Shown piece by piece: positions 11,831-24,000 of a stretch of DNA of 64,000 bases. A model generated the notes under the pieces. It worked only from the letters and a program-made list of their open reading frames with translations. It was not told the origin of the DNA and did not search any database. Every line of letters begins with the position of its first letter. Position 1 is the stretch's first letter. The position numbers and the translations under genes are program-made. The DNA lies in assembly GCA_037974665.1 (NCBI GenBank), contig CM075767.1:89740644-89804643 (forward strand), read 5' to 3'. The stretch comes from Ehretia macrophylla (taxonomy: Eukaryota > Streptophyta > Magnoliopsida > Boraginales > Ehretiaceae).

Positions 11831-12388
11831 TATTTTAAATTTTTTTTCCTCCGGTTAGGGTTGCCAAGATACTTTATCCACCACATTTCTATTATCGAAT
11901 CCCATGGCACCTTGGACAAGACAACTTCGCTTCACGTGGAGGCTGGGCCAGCAAACTGAGGGGGTAGGGTTTGTGACCAGGTCTCCGTCGCTCTGGTGCC
12001 CATAACTTTTTATCCGTAAGGAGTTACACGACGCACAGCATACCGTTGGAAAGCTCTTCAAGAGGTCTACGACGGGGGCACGAAGCTTGCTCACTGTACT
12101 CTTTTTGGAGCCCAAAATCGATCGTTTTCATCAGTTTTGAGCAACTTTTCAGGTTTAGCTCTATTTTTCCGTCCCGGATCGTACGTCGTGAGCTGTTAAA
12201 AGAACGACAACCTTACTCGCGGGACATTAGAGGGCCCTACAACGCGTTGATATCTCGTCTTGCGAGGATGCTGGGTTGTTGAAGCGGATGGGTTGTCGTT
12301 AAGCCCATTGGGCCTTCTGAATGGGCCATCTCTCTAGGCTGGGACTGTGACCCATTAACACATAAAGGAATTGTGCCCTTAACATGAC

Positions 12389-12507
12389 GGGTGTGATCAT
12401 ACCAGCACTAATACACCAGATCCCAACAGAACTCCGAAGTTAAGCGCGTTTAGGCGAGACTAGTACTAGGATGGGTGCCCCCCTGGGAAGTCCTCGTGTT
12501 GTACCCC
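12389..12507 (+). rRNA. 5S rRNA: 5S rRNA gene, copy 15, strongly diverged
   Basis: Changes are C6T, G25A, G30A, T38A, T59C, C61T, G64A, G72C, A90C and C114T. The A box, intermediate element and C box are each hit, so this is probably inactive. Confidence 0.87.
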
Positions 12508-13064
12508 CCTTTTCATTTTTTTTTGCTCCGGTTATGGTTGCTTGGATACTTTATCCACCATATTTCTATTATCGAATCCCACGGCACCTTGGGAAGACAA
12601 CTTCGCTTCACGTGGAGGCTCAGCCTGCAAAGCGATGGCGTAGGGCTTGTGACCAGCTCTCCGTCCCTCCGGCGCCCATAACTTTTGATCCGTAAGGAGT
12701 TACGCGGTGTACAACATACCGTTGGAAAGCCCTCTGAGAGCTCCACGATGATGGTAGCTAGCTTGCTCGATGTGCCCTTTTTGGAGCCCAAAATCGAACG
12801 TTTTCATCAGTTTCGGGCCACTTTTCTAATTTAACTTTGTTTTTCCATCCCGGATCGTACGTAGTGAGCTGTTAAAAGGAAGACAACCTTACTCGTGAGA
12901 CATTTGAGGACCCTACAACGTGTTGATATCTCGTCTTGCGAGGATGCTAGGTTGTTGAAGCGGATGGGTTGTCGTTAAGCCCATTGGGCCTTCTTAATGG
13001 GCCATCTCTCTAGGCTGGGACTGTGAACCGTTAACACAGAAACGAATTGTCCCCTCAACATGAC

Positions 13065-13183
13065 GGGTGCGATCATACCAGCACGGATGCACCAGATCTC
13101 ATCAGAACTCCGAAGTTAAGCGTGCTTGGGTGAGAGTAGTACTAGGATGGGTGACCCCCTGAGAAGTCCTCGTGTTGCACCCC
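13065..13183 (+). rRNA. 5S rRNA: 5S rRNA gene, copy 16
   Basis: Changes are T21G, A22G, G30A, C35T, C67T and G98A. The A and C boxes are intact. Confidence 0.93.
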
Positions 13184-13741
13184 CGTTTCAATTTTTTTTC
13201 CTCCGGTTAGGGTTGCCAAGAGACTTTATCCACCATATTTCTATTATCGAATTCCACGGCACCTTGGGCAAGACAACTTCACTTCACGTGGAGGCCGGGC
13301 CAGCAAACCGAGGGCGTAAGGCTTGTGACCAGGTCTCCGTTGCTCTGGTGCCCATAAATTTTTATCCGTAAGGAGTTACGCGGCGCACAGCATACCGTTG
13401 GAAAGCTCTTCGAGAGCTCTACGACAGTGTTAGCTTGCTTGTTCGCTTTACCGTTTTTGGTCCCCAAAATCGAATGTTTTCATCTGTTTCGAGCCACTTT
13501 TCTAATTTAGCTCGGTTTTTCCGTCTCGGATCGTACGTCGTGCGCTGTTAAAAGGATGAAAACCTTACTCGCGGGAAATTAGAGGGCCCTACAACTCGTC
13601 GATATCACGTTTTGCGAGGATGCTGTGTTGTTGAAGCGGATGTGTTATTGTTAAGCCCATTTGGCCTTCTAAATGGGGCCATCTCTCTAGGCTGAGACTG
13701 TGAACCGTTAACACATAAAGGAATTGTGCCCTCAACATGAC

Positions 13742-13860
13742 GGGCGCGATCATACCAGCACTAATGCACCGGATCCCATCAGAACTCTGAAGTTAAGCGT
13801 GCTTGGGCAAGAGTAGTACTAGGATGGGTGAACCCCTAAGAAGTCCTCCTGTTGCACCCC
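13742..13860 (+). rRNA. 5S rRNA: 5S rRNA gene, copy 17
   Basis: Changes are T4C, C47T, G68A, C91A, G97A, G98A and G108C. The unit is 666 bp because the GCCCATTGGGCC block before copy 18 is shortened at 14333-14346. Confidence 0.92.
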
Positions 13861-14407
13861 CCATTTTCAATTTTTTTTTCTTCCAGTTAGGGTTGCCAAG
13901 ATACTTTATGCACCACATTTCTATTATCGAATCCCACGGCACCTTGGGCAAGGCAGCTTCGCTTCACGTGGAGGGTGGGCCCGCTACCCGAGGGCGTAGG
14001 GCTTGTGACCAGCTCTCTGTCCCTCCGGTGCCCATAACTTTTGATCCGTAAGGGGTTACACGGCGCACAGCATACAGTTGGAATGCTCTTTGAGAGCTCT
14101 ACGACGATGGCAGCCAACTTGCTCACTCTGCCATTTTTGGAGCCCAAAATCAAACGTTTTCATCACTTTCGGGCCACATTTCTAATTTAGCTCTATTTTT
14201 CGGTCCCTGATCGTACGTCGTGAGTTGTTGAAAGAATGACAACCTTACTCGCGGGACATTAGAGGACCCTACAACGCATCGATATCTCGTCTTGCGAGGA
14301 TGCTGGGTAGTTGAAGAGGATGGGTTGTCGTTAAGCCCACTGGGCCATCTCTCTAGGCTGGGACTGTGAACCGTTAACACATAAAGGAATTGTGCCCTCA
14401 ACATGAC

Positions 14408-14526
14408 GGGTGTGATCATACCAGCACTAATGCACCGGATCCCATCAGAACTCCGAAGTTAAGCGTGCTTGGGTGAGAGTAGTACTAGGATGGGTGACCC
14501 CCTGGAAAGTCTTCGTGTTGCACCCC
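14408..14526 (+). rRNA. 5S rRNA: 5S rRNA gene, copy 18
   Basis: Changes are C6T, C67T, G99A and C105T. The gene itself looks near intact. It opens the third three-unit block, whose spacers resemble those after copies 2 and 7. Confidence 0.94.
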
Positions 14527-15085
14527 TCTTTTCAAATTTTTTTCCTTCGGTTAGGGTTGCCAAGATACTTTATCCGCCAAACTTCTGTTATCGAATCCCA
14601 CGGCACCTTGGACAAGACAACTTCGCTTCACGTGGAGGCTGGGCCAGCAAACCGAGGGCATAGGGCTTGTGACCAGGTCTCCTTCACTCTGGTGCCCATA
14701 ACTTTTGATCCGTAAGGAGTTACGCGGAGCACAGCAAACCGTTGGAAAGCACTCCGAGAGATCTACGACGGGGGTAGCCAGCTTAATCACTGTGCCATTT
14801 TTTGGAGTCCAAAATCGAACGATTTCATCAGTTTCGGGCCACTTTTCTTTTTTGGCTCTGTTTTTCGTTCTCGGATCGTACGTCGTGAGCTGTTAAAAGG
14901 ACGACAACCTTTCCCGCGGGACATTACAAGGCCCTACAATGCGTTGATATCACGTCTTTCGAGGATGCTGCGTTGTTGAAGCGGATGGGTTGTTGTAATG
15001 CCCATTGGGCCTTCTTAATGGGCCATCTCACTAGGCTGGGACTGGGAACCGATAACACATAAAGGAATTGTGCCCTCAACATGAC

Positions 15086-15204
15086 GGGTGCGATCAAAGC
15101 AGCACTAATGCATTGGATCCCATAAGAACTCTGAAGTTAAGCGTGCTTGGGCGAGAGTAGTACTAGGATGGGTGACCCCCTGGGAAGTCCTTGTGCTGCA
15201 CCCC
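15086..15204 (+). rRNA. 5S rRNA: 5S rRNA gene, copy 19
   Basis: Changes are T12A, C14G, C28T, C29T, C39A, C47T, C107T and T111C. C28T and C29T match copies 3 and 8; C107T with T111C is shared with copy 21. Confidence 0.92.
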
Positions 15205-15762
15205 CTTTTTCAATTTTTTTTCCTCCGGTTAGGGTTGCCAAGATACTTTATCCACTACATTTCTATTATCGAATCCCACGGTACCTTGGGCAGCACAACT
15301 TCACTTCATATAGAGGCTGGGCCAGCAAACCGAGGGCGTAGGGCTTGTGACCAGGTCTCCGTCGCTCCGGTGCCCATAACTTTTGATCCGTAAGGAGTAA
15401 CGTGGCGCACAGCATACCGTTCCAAAGCTCTCCGTGAGCACTACGATAGGGGTAGCAAGCATGCTTGCTGTGCCCTTTTTTGGAGCCCAAAATCGAATGT
15501 TTTCATCAGTTTTGCGCCACTTTTCTTTTTGAGCTCTATTTTTCCATCCCGGATCGTGCGTCGTGAACTGGTAAAAGGACGACAACCATACTCGCAGGAC
15601 ATTAGAGGGCCCTACAATGCGTCGATATCTCGTCTTGCGAGAATGCTACGTTGTTGAAGTGGATGGGTTGTCGTTAAGCCCATTGGGCCTTCTGAATGGG
15701 CCATCTCTCTAGGCTGCGACTGTGAACCCTTAACACATAAAGGAATTCTGCCCTAACATGAT

Positions 15763-15881
15763 GGGTGCGATCATACCAGCACTAATGTACCGGATCCCAT
15801 CAGAACTCCGAAGTTAAGCGTGCTTGGGCGAGAGTAGTACTAGGATGGGTGACCCCTTGGAAAGTCGTCGTGTTGCACCCC
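15763..15881 (+). rRNA. 5S rRNA: 5S rRNA gene, copy 20
   Basis: Changes are C26T, C95T, G99A and C105G, with T at -1. The following spacer shares the one-base-short GGGCCGCAAA with copies 4 and 9. Confidence 0.94.
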
Positions 15882-16440
15882 CCCTTTTCAATTTTTTTTC
15901 CTCCAGTTAGGGTTGCCAAGATACTTTATCCACCACACTTCCATTATCGAATCCCACGGCACCTTGGGCAAGACAACTTCGATTCACGTGGAGGCTGGGC
16001 CGCAAACCGAGGGTGTAGGGCTTGTGACCAGCTCTCCGTCCCTCCGGTGCCCATAACTTTTGATCCGTAAGGAGTTACGCGGCGCACAGCATACCGTTGG
16101 AAAGCCCTCCGAGAGCTCTACGATGATGGCAGCTAGCTTGCTCGCTTTGCCGCTTTTTGGAGCCCAAAATCGAACATTTTCATTAGTTTTGGGCCACTTT
16201 TCTAATTTCGCTCTATTTTTCGATCCCGGATCGTACGTCGTGAGCTGTTAAAAGGAGGACAACCTTACTCACGGGACATTAGAGAGCTCTACAACGCGTC
16301 AATATCTCATCTTGTGAGGATGCTCGGTTGTTTAAGCGGATGGGTTGTCGTTAAGCCCATTGGGCCTTCTGAATGGGCCATCTCTCTAGGCTGGGACTGT
16401 GAACCGTTAACACATAAAGGAATTGTGCCATCAACATAAA

Positions 16441-16559
16441 GGGTACAATCATACCAGCACTAATACACTGGATCCCAACAGAACTCCGAAGTTAAGCGTG
16501 CTTGGGCGAGAGTAGTACTAGGATGGGTGACCCCCTGGGAAGTCCTTGTGCTGCACCCC
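16441..16559 (+). rRNA. 5S rRNA: 5S rRNA gene, copy 21
   Basis: Changes are G5A, G7A, G25A, C29T, T38A, C107T and T111C. The upstream sequence reads CATAAAGGGTAC, so the usual GAC before the start is replaced. Confidence 0.91.
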
Positions 16560-17110
16560 CTTTTTTCAATTTTTTTTCCTCCGGTTAGGGTTGCCAAGAT
16601 ACTTTATCCACCACATTTCTATTATCAAATCTCACGGCACCTTGGACAAGAGAACTTCGCTTCACGTGGAGGCTGGGCCAGCAAACCGAGGGCGTAGGGC
16701 TTGTGACCAGGTCTCTGTCGCTCCGGTGCCCATAACTTTTTATCCGTAAGGAGTTACGCGGCGCACAACATACCGTTGGAAAGTTCTTCAAGAGCTCTAC
16801 GACAGGGGCAGCTTGCTATGCCCTTTTTTGAGCCCAAAATTGAATGTTTTCATCAGTTTCGAGCCACTTTTCTAATTTAGCTATGTTTTTCCATCTCGGA
16901 TCGCACGTCGTGAGCTGTTAAAAGGACGACAACCTTACTCGCCGAACATTAGAGGGCCCTACAACGCGTCGATATCACATTTTGCGAGGATGCTGCGTTG
17001 TTGAAGCGGATGGGTGATTGTTAAGCCCATTGAACCTTCTGAATGGGCCATCTCTCTATGTTAGGACTGTGAACCGTTAACACATAAAAGAATTGTGCCC
17101 TCAACATGAC

Positions 17111-17227
17111 GGTGCGATAATACCAGCACTAATGCATCGGATCCCATCAGAACTCCGAAGTTAAGCGTGCTAGGGCGAGGTAGTACTAGGATGGCTGACC
17201 CCTTGGGAAGTTCTCGTGTTGCACCCC
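17111..17227 (+). rRNA. 5S rRNA: 5S rRNA gene, copy 22, 117 nt with two single-base deletions
   Basis: One G of the leading GGG and one base around 69-73 are missing, so the copy is 117 nt. Other changes are C10A, C28T, T63A, G87C, C95T and C104T. The deletion lies in or beside the intermediate element, so a pseudogene is likely. Confidence 0.87.
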
Positions 17228-17785
17228 TCTTTTCAATTTTTTTTCCTCTGGTTAGGGTTGCCAAGATACTTTATCCACCACATTTCTATTATCAAATCCC
17301 ACGGTACCTTGGGCAAGAAAACGTCGCTTCACGTGGAGGCTGGGCCAGCAAACCGAGGGCGTATGGCTTGTGACCAGGTCTCTGTCGCTCCGTTGCCCAT
17401 AACTTTTTGTCCGTAATGAGTTACGCGGCGCACAGCATACCGTTGGAAAGCTCTTCGAGAGCTCTATGATGGGGGCAACTAGCTTGCTCGCTTTGCCCTT
17501 TTTGAAGCCCAAAATCAAACGTTTTCAACAGTTTTGGGCCACTTTTATGATTTAGCTCGGTTTTACTGTCCCGGATTGTACGTCGTGAGCTGTTAAAAGG
17601 ACGACAACCTTACTCGCTGGACATTAGAGGACCCTACAACGCGTCGATATCACGTCTTGCGAGGATGCTGCGTTGTTGAAGCGGATGTGTTGTCGTTAAG
17701 CCCATTGGGCCTTTTGAATGGGCCATATCTCTAGGCTAAGACTGTGAACCGTTAACACATAAACGAATTGTGCCCTCAACATGAC

Positions 17786-17904
17786 GGGTGCGATCATACC
17801 AGCACTAATGCACCGGATCCCATCAGAACTCTGAAGTTAAGTGTGCTTGGGCGAGAGTAGTACTAGTATGGATAACCCCTTGGGAAGTCCTCGTGTTGCA
17901 CCCC
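17786..17904 (+). rRNA. 5S rRNA: 5S rRNA gene, copy 23
   Basis: Changes are C47T, C57T, G82T, G87A, G89A and C95T. Four changes fall inside the C box, the main TFIIIA contact, so activity is doubtful. Confidence 0.91.
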
Positions 17905-18463
17905 CTTTTTCAATTTTTTTTGCCCCGGTTAGGGTTGCCAAGATACTTTATCCACCACATTTCTATTACCGAATCCCACGGCACCTTGGGCAAGACAACT
18001 TCGCTTCACGTAGAGGCTGGGCCAACAAAACGAGGGTGTGGGGCTTGTGACCAGGTCTCCTTCGCTCCGGTACCCATAACTTTTAATCCGTAAGGAGTTA
18101 CACGGCGCACAGCATACCTTTGGAAAGCTCTCCGAGAGCTCTACGAAGGGGGCAACCAGCTTGCTCAATGTGCTATTTTTTGGGGCCCAAAATCGAACAT
18201 GTTCAACAGTTTCGGGCCACAGTTCTTTTTTAGCTCTATTATTTCATCCCGGATCGTACGTCGTGAGCTGTTAAAAGGATGACAACCTTACTCATGGGAC
18301 ATTAGAGGGCCTTACAACACGTTGATATCTCGTCTTGCGAGGATGCTGGGTTGTTGAAGCGGATGGGTTGTCGTTAAGCCCATTGGGCCTTCTGAATGGG
18401 CCATCTTTCTAGTCTAAGACTGTGAACAGTTAACACTTAAAGGAATTGTGCCCTTAACATGAC

Positions 18464-18582
18464 GGGTGCGATCATACCAGCACTAATGCACTGGATCCCA
18501 TTAGAACTCCGAAGTTAAGCGTGCTTGGGCGAGAGTAGTACTAGGATGGGTGACCCCCTGAGAAGTGCTCGTGTTGCACCCT
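18464..18582 (+). rRNA. 5S rRNA: 5S rRNA gene, copy 24
   Basis: Changes are C29T, C39T, G98A, C104G and C119T. The internal promoter is intact. Confidence 0.94.
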
Positions 18583-19139
18583 CCTTTTCAATTTTTTTTC
18601 CTTCGGTTATGGTTGCTAAGATACTTTATCCTCCATATCTCTATTATCGAATCCTACGGCATCTTGGGCAAGATAACTTCGTTTCACGTGGAGGCTGGGC
18701 CCACAAATCGAGGGCGTAGGGCTTGTGACCAACTCTTCGTCCCTCCGGTGCCCATAAGTTTTGATCCGTAAGGAGTTACGTGCCGCACAACATACCGTTG
18801 GAAAGCCCTCCGAGAGCTCTACGACGTGGCAGCTAGCTTGCTCGTTGTGCCCTTTTTCGAGCCCAAAATTGAACGTTTTCATCAGTTTTGGGCCACTTTT
18901 CTATTTTAGCTGTATTTTTTCGTTCCGAATCGTACGTCGTGAGCTGTTAAAAGGACGACAACCTTACTCGCAGGACATTAGAGGGCCCTACAACGCGTCG
19001 ATATCTCGTCTTGCAAGGATGCTGGGTTGTTGAAGGGGATAGGTTGTCGTTAAACCCATTGGGCCTTCTGAATGGGCTATCTCTCAAGGCTGGGACTGTG
19101 AACCGTTAACACATAAAGGAATTGTGTCCTCAACATGAC

Positions 19140-19258
19140 TGGTGCGATCATATCAGCACTAATGCACCGGATCCCATCAGAACTCCGAAGTTAAGCGTGC
19201 TTGGGCGAAAGTAATACTAGGATGGGTGACCCCCTGGGACGTCCTCGTGTTGCACCCC
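19140..19258 (+). rRNA. 5S rRNA: 5S rRNA gene, copy 25
   Basis: Changes are G1T, C14T, G70A, G75A and A101C. The first base is altered and G70A lies in the intermediate element. Confidence 0.93.
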
Positions 19259-19815
19259 CATTTTTAATTTTTATTCCTCCGTTAGGGTTGCCAAGATACT
19301 TTATCCACCACATTTCTATTATCGAATCCCACGGCACCTTGGGCAAGACAACTTCGCTTCACGTGGAGGCTGGGCCAGCAAACCGAGGGCGTAGGGCTTG
19401 TGACCAGGTCTCCTTCGCTCCGGTGCCAATAACTTTTGATCAGTAAGGAGTTACGCAGCGCACAGCATACCGTTGGAAAGTTCTTCGAAAGCTCTACGAC
19501 GAAGGCAGCTAGCTTGCTTGCTGTGCCCTTTTTGGAGACAAAAATCGAACGTTTTTATCAGTTTTGGGCCACTTTTCTAATTTAGCTTTGTTTTTTCACC
19601 CCGGATCGTATGTCGTGGGCTGTTAAAATTATGACAACCTTACTCGCGGGACATTAGAGGGCCCTACAACGCGTCGATATCACGTCTTGCGAGGATGCTG
19701 CGTTGTTGAAGCAGATGGGTTGTTGTTAAACCTTTTGGGCCTTCTGAATGGGCCATCTCTCTAGGCTGGGACTGTGGACCGTTAACACATAAAGGAATTG
19801 GGCCATCAACATTAC

Positions 19816-19934
19816 GGGCGCTATCATACCAGCACTAATGCACCGGATACCATCAAAACTTCGAAGTTAAGCGTACTTCGGCGAGAGTAGTACTAGGATG
19901 GGTGACCCCCTGGGAAGCCCACGTGTTGCACCCC
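19816..19934 (+). rRNA. 5S rRNA: 5S rRNA gene, copy 26
   Basis: Changes are T4C, G7T, C34A, G41A, C46T, G60A, G64C, T103C and T106A. Upstream it has the GGGCCATC variant instead of GTGCCCTC at about -16 to -9. Confidence 0.9.
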
Positions 19935-20493
19935 CCTTTTCAAATTTTTTTCCTCCGGTTAGGGTTGCCAAGATACTTTATCCACCAAATTTCTATTATC
20001 GAATCCCACAACACCTTGGGCAAGACAACTTTGATTCACGGGGAGATTGGGCCAGCAAACCGGGGGCGTAGGGCTTGTGACCAGGTCTCCATCGCTCCGG
20101 TGCCCATAACTTTTTATCCGTAAGGAGTTACGCGGCGCACAGCATCCCGTTGCAAAGTTCTCCGAGAGCTCTACGACGGGGGCAGCAAGCTTGCTTGCAA
20201 TGCCCTTTTTTTGAGCCCAAAATCAAACGTTTTCTTTTGTTTCAGGCCACTTTTTTTATTTTGCTCTGTTTTTCCGTCCCGTATCGTGCGTCGTGAGCTG
20301 TTAAAAGGACGACAACCTTACTCGCGGGACATTAGAGGGCCCTACAATGCGTCGATATCACGTCTTGCAAGGATGCTGCATTGTTGAAGCGGATGGGTTA
20401 TTGTTAAGCCCATTGGGCCTTCTGAATGGGCCATCTATCTAGGCTGGGACTGTGAACCGTTAACACATAAAGGAATTGGGCCATCAACATGAC

Positions 20494-20612
20494 GGGCGCG
20501 ATCAACATAGCACTAATGCACCGGATGCCATCAGAACTCCGAAGTTAAGCGTGCTTGGGCGAGAGTAGTACCAGGATGGGTGACCCCTTGGGAAGTCCTC
20601 GTGTTGCACCCC
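20494..20612 (+). rRNA. 5S rRNA: 5S rRNA gene, copy 27
   Basis: Changes are T4C, T12A, A13C, C14A, C15T, C34G, T79C and C95T; the run at 12-15 disrupts a conserved loop. T4C and the GGGCCATC upstream variant are shared with copy 26. Confidence 0.9.
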
Positions 20613-21171
20613 TCTTTTCAATTTTTTTCCTTCGGTTAGGGCTGCCAAGATACTTTATCCACCACAATTCTATTATCGAATCCGACAGCACCTTGGGAAA
20701 GTAAACTTCACTTCACTTGGAGGCTGGTCCCGCAAACCGTGGGCGTTGGGCTTTTGACCAGGTCTCCGTCGCTCCGGTGCCCATAACTTTTGGTTCGTAA
20801 TGAGTTACATGGCGCACAGCATACTGTTGGAAAGCTCTTCGAGTGCTCTACGACGGGGGCAGCTAGCTTGCTCGATGTACCCTTTTTTGTAGACCAAAAT
20901 CGAACGTTTTCATCAATTTCGGGCCACTTTTCTGATTTTGGCTCTGTTTTTTCGTCCCGGATCGTATGTCGTGAGCTGTTGAAAGGATGACAATCTTACT
21001 CACGGCAAATTATAGGGCCCTAAAATGTGTCGATATCTCGTCTTGCGAGGATGCTGGGTTGTTGAAGCGGATGGATTGTCGTTAAGCCCATTGGGCCTTC
21101 TGAATGGTCCATCTCTCTAGGCTAGGATTGTGAACCTTTAACACATAAAGTAATTGTGCCCTCAACATGAC

Positions 21172-21290
21172 GGGTGCGATCATACCAGCACTAATGCACT
21201 GGATCCCATAAGAACTCCGAAGTTAAGCATGCTTGGGCGAAAGTAGTACTAGGATGGGTGACCCCCTGGGAAGTCCTTGTGTTGCACCCC
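21172..21290 (+). rRNA. 5S rRNA: 5S rRNA gene, copy 28
   Basis: Changes are C29T, C39A, G58A, G70A and C107T. Confidence 0.94.
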
Positions 21291-21848
21291 CGTTTTCAAT
21301 TTTTTTTCTTCCGGTTAGGGTTGCCAAGATACTTTATCCACCACATTTCTATTATCGAATCCCAAGGCATCTTGGGCAAGATAACTTCGCTTCACGTGGA
21401 GGCTGGGCCCGCAAACCGAGGTCGTAGGGCTTGTGACCAGGTCTCCATCTCTCCGGTGCCCATAACTTTTGATCCGTATGGAGTTACATGGCGCACAACA
21501 TACCGTTGGAAAGCAGTTTGAGAGATCTACGACGGGGGCAGCTAGCTCGCTCGCTGTGCCTTTTTTGGAGACCAAAATCAAACGTTTTCATCACTTTCAG
21601 TCCACTTTTCTAATTTTGCTCTATTTTTTTATCCCGTATCGTACGTCGTGAGCTGTTAAAAGGACGACAACCTCACCAGCTGGATATTAGAGGGCCCTAC
21701 AATGCGTCGATATCTCGTCTTGCGAGGATGCTGGGTTGTTGAAGCGGATGGGATGTCGTTAAGCCCATTGGGCCTTCTGAATGGGCCATCTCTCTAGGCT
21801 GGGACTGTGAACCGTTAACACAAAAAGGAATTGTGCCCTCAACATGAC

Positions 21849-21967
21849 GGGTACGATCATACCAGCACTAATGCTCCGGATCCCATCAGAACTCCGAAGT
21901 TAAGCATGCTTGGGCGAGAGTAGTACTAGGATGGGTGACCCCCTTAGAAGTCCTCGTGTTGCACCCC
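21849..21967 (+). rRNA. 5S rRNA: 5S rRNA gene, copy 29
   Basis: Changes are G5A, A27T, G58A, G97T and G98A. G58A is shared with the preceding copy. Confidence 0.94.
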
Positions 21968-22526
21968 CCTTTTCAATTTTTTTTCCTCCGGTTAGGGTTG
22001 CCAAGATACTTTATCCACTACATTTATATTATCAAATCCCACGGCACCTTGGGCAAGAAAACTTCGCTTCACGTGGAGGCTGGGCCTGCAAACTGAGGGC
22101 GTAGGGCTTGTGACCAGATCTCCGTCGCTCCGGTGCCCATTACTTTTGATCCGTAAGTAGTTACGCGCCGCATAGCATAACGTTGGAAAGCACTTCGAGA
22201 GCTCTACGACGGGGGCAGCTAGCTCACTAGCTGTGCCATTTTTGGAGCACAAAATCGAACGTTTTCATCCGTTTCAGGCCACTTTTCTTATTTTTGCTCT
22301 GTTTTTTCTTCCCGTATCGTACGTCGTGAGCTGTTAAAAGGACGAAAGCCTTACTCGCGGGACATTAGAGGGCCCTACAATACGTCGATATCTCATCTTG
22401 CGAGGATGATGGGTTGTTGAAGTGGATGGGTTGTCGTTAAGCCCATTAGGCCTTCTGAATGGGCCATCTCTCTAGGCTGGAACTGTGAACCGTTAACACA
22501 TAAAGGAATTGGGCCATGAACATGAC

Positions 22527-22645
22527 GGCTGCGATCATACCAGCACTAATGCACCTGATCCCATCAGAACTCCGAAGTTAAGTGTGCTTGGGCGAGAGTA
22601 GTACTATGATGGGTGACCCCCTGGGAAGTCCTCGTGTTGCACCCG
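22527..22645 (+). rRNA. 5S rRNA: 5S rRNA gene, copy 30
   Basis: Changes are G3C, G30T, C57T, G81T and C119G. G3C breaks a helix I pair with C116. Confidence 0.93.
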
Positions 22646-23203
22646 CCTTTTAAATTTTTTTTCCTCCGGTTAGGGTTGCCAGGATACTTTATCCACAACA
22701 TTTCTATTATCGAATCCCACGACACCTTGGGCAAGACAACTTCGCTTCATGTGGACGGTGGGCCAGCAAACCGAGGGCGTAGGGCTTGTGACCAGGTCTC
22801 CTTCATTCCGGTGCCCATAACTTCTGATCCGTAAGGAGTTACGTGGCGTGCAGCATACCGTGGGAAAGCTCTCCGAGAGCTCACCGACGGGTGTGGCCAG
22901 CTTGCTCCTTGTGCCCTTTCTTGGAGCCCAAAATAGAACGTTTTTCTCAGTTTCGGGTCACTTTTCTTTTTTATCTCTGTTTTTTCATCCTGGATCGTAC
23001 GTCGTGAGCTGTTAAATGGATGACAACCTTACTCGCGAGAAATTAGAGGGCCCTACAACGTGTCGATATCTCGTCTTGCGAGGATGATGGGTTGTTGAAG
23101 GGATGGGTTATCATTAAGCCCATTGGGCCTTCTGAATGGGCCATCTCTCTAGGCTGGGACTGTGAACCGTTAACACATAAAGGAATTATGCCATCAACAC
23201 GAC

Positions 23204-23322
23204 GGGTGCGATCATACCAGCACTCATGCACCGGATCCCATCAGAACTCCGAAGTTAAGCGTGCTTGGGCTAGAGTAGTACTAGGATGGTTGACCCCCTA
23301 CGTAGTCCTCGTGTTGCCCCCC
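23204..23322 (+). rRNA. 5S rRNA: 5S rRNA gene, copy 31
   Basis: Changes are A22C, G68T, G87T, G97A, G98C, A100T and A115C. The 3' end reads as a C run, opening the T4:A115 pair. Confidence 0.91.
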
Positions 23323-23881
23323 CATTTTCAATTTTTTTTTCCTCTGGTTAGGGTTGCCAAGATACTTTATCCACCAGATTTCTATTATTGAATCCCACTG
23401 CACCTTGGATAAGACAACTTCACTTCACGTAGAGGTTGGGCCCCCAAACCGAGGGCATAGGGCTTGTGACCAGGTCTTTGTCGCTCCGGTTTCTCATAAC
23501 TTTTTATCCGTAAGGAGTTATGCAGCGCACAGCCTACCGTTGGAAAGCCCTCCGAGAGCTCTACGATGGGGGTAGCTAGCTTGCTCGCTATACCATTTTT
23601 AGAGCCAAAAATCGAACGTTTTCATCAGTTTCGGGCCACTTTTCTAATTTAGCATTATTTTTCTGTCCCGGATCGTACGTCGTGAGCTGTTAAAATGACG
23701 ACAACCTTACTCATGGAAAATTAGAGGGCCCTACAATGTGTCGATATCTCGTCTTGCGAGGATGCTGGGTTGTGGAAGCGGATGGGTTGTCGTTAAGCCC
23801 ATTGGGCCTTCTGGATGGGCCATCCTCTAGGCTGGGACTGTGAACTGTTAACACATAAAGGAATTGTGCCCTCAACATGAC

Positions 23882-24000
23882 GGGTGCGATCATACCAGTA
23901 CTATTGCACCGGATCCCGTCAGAACTCCGAAGTTAAGCGTGCTTGGGCGAGAGTAGTTCTACGATGGGTGACCCCCTTGGAAGTCCTCGTGTTGCACCCC
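23882..24000 (+). rRNA. 5S rRNA: 5S rRNA gene, copy 32
   Basis: Changes are C18T, A23T, A37G, A77T, G81C and G97T. Confidence 0.93.

Larger units (their letters stand above)
9006..12388 (+). repeat. Period-two (dimeric) higher-order stretch (copies 10-14)
   Basis: Copies 10, 12 and 14 share A13C; the spacers after 12 and 14 share ACACGACGCA and GGGCATGAAG/GGGCACGAAG. Copies 11 and 13 share C61T and the GTTCGAGTT spacer variant. The dimer period is about 1353 bp. Confidence 0.7.
14408..16440 (+). repeat. Three-unit block, member 3 (copies 18-20)
   Basis: Has the same spacer markers (GTCTCCTTC, CAGCTTAATCA, GTTGTAATGCCC, GATAACACAT, GGGCCGCAAA) but fewer shared gene changes. It lies eleven units after member 2, so it is a more distant copy. 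Confidence 0.6.
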
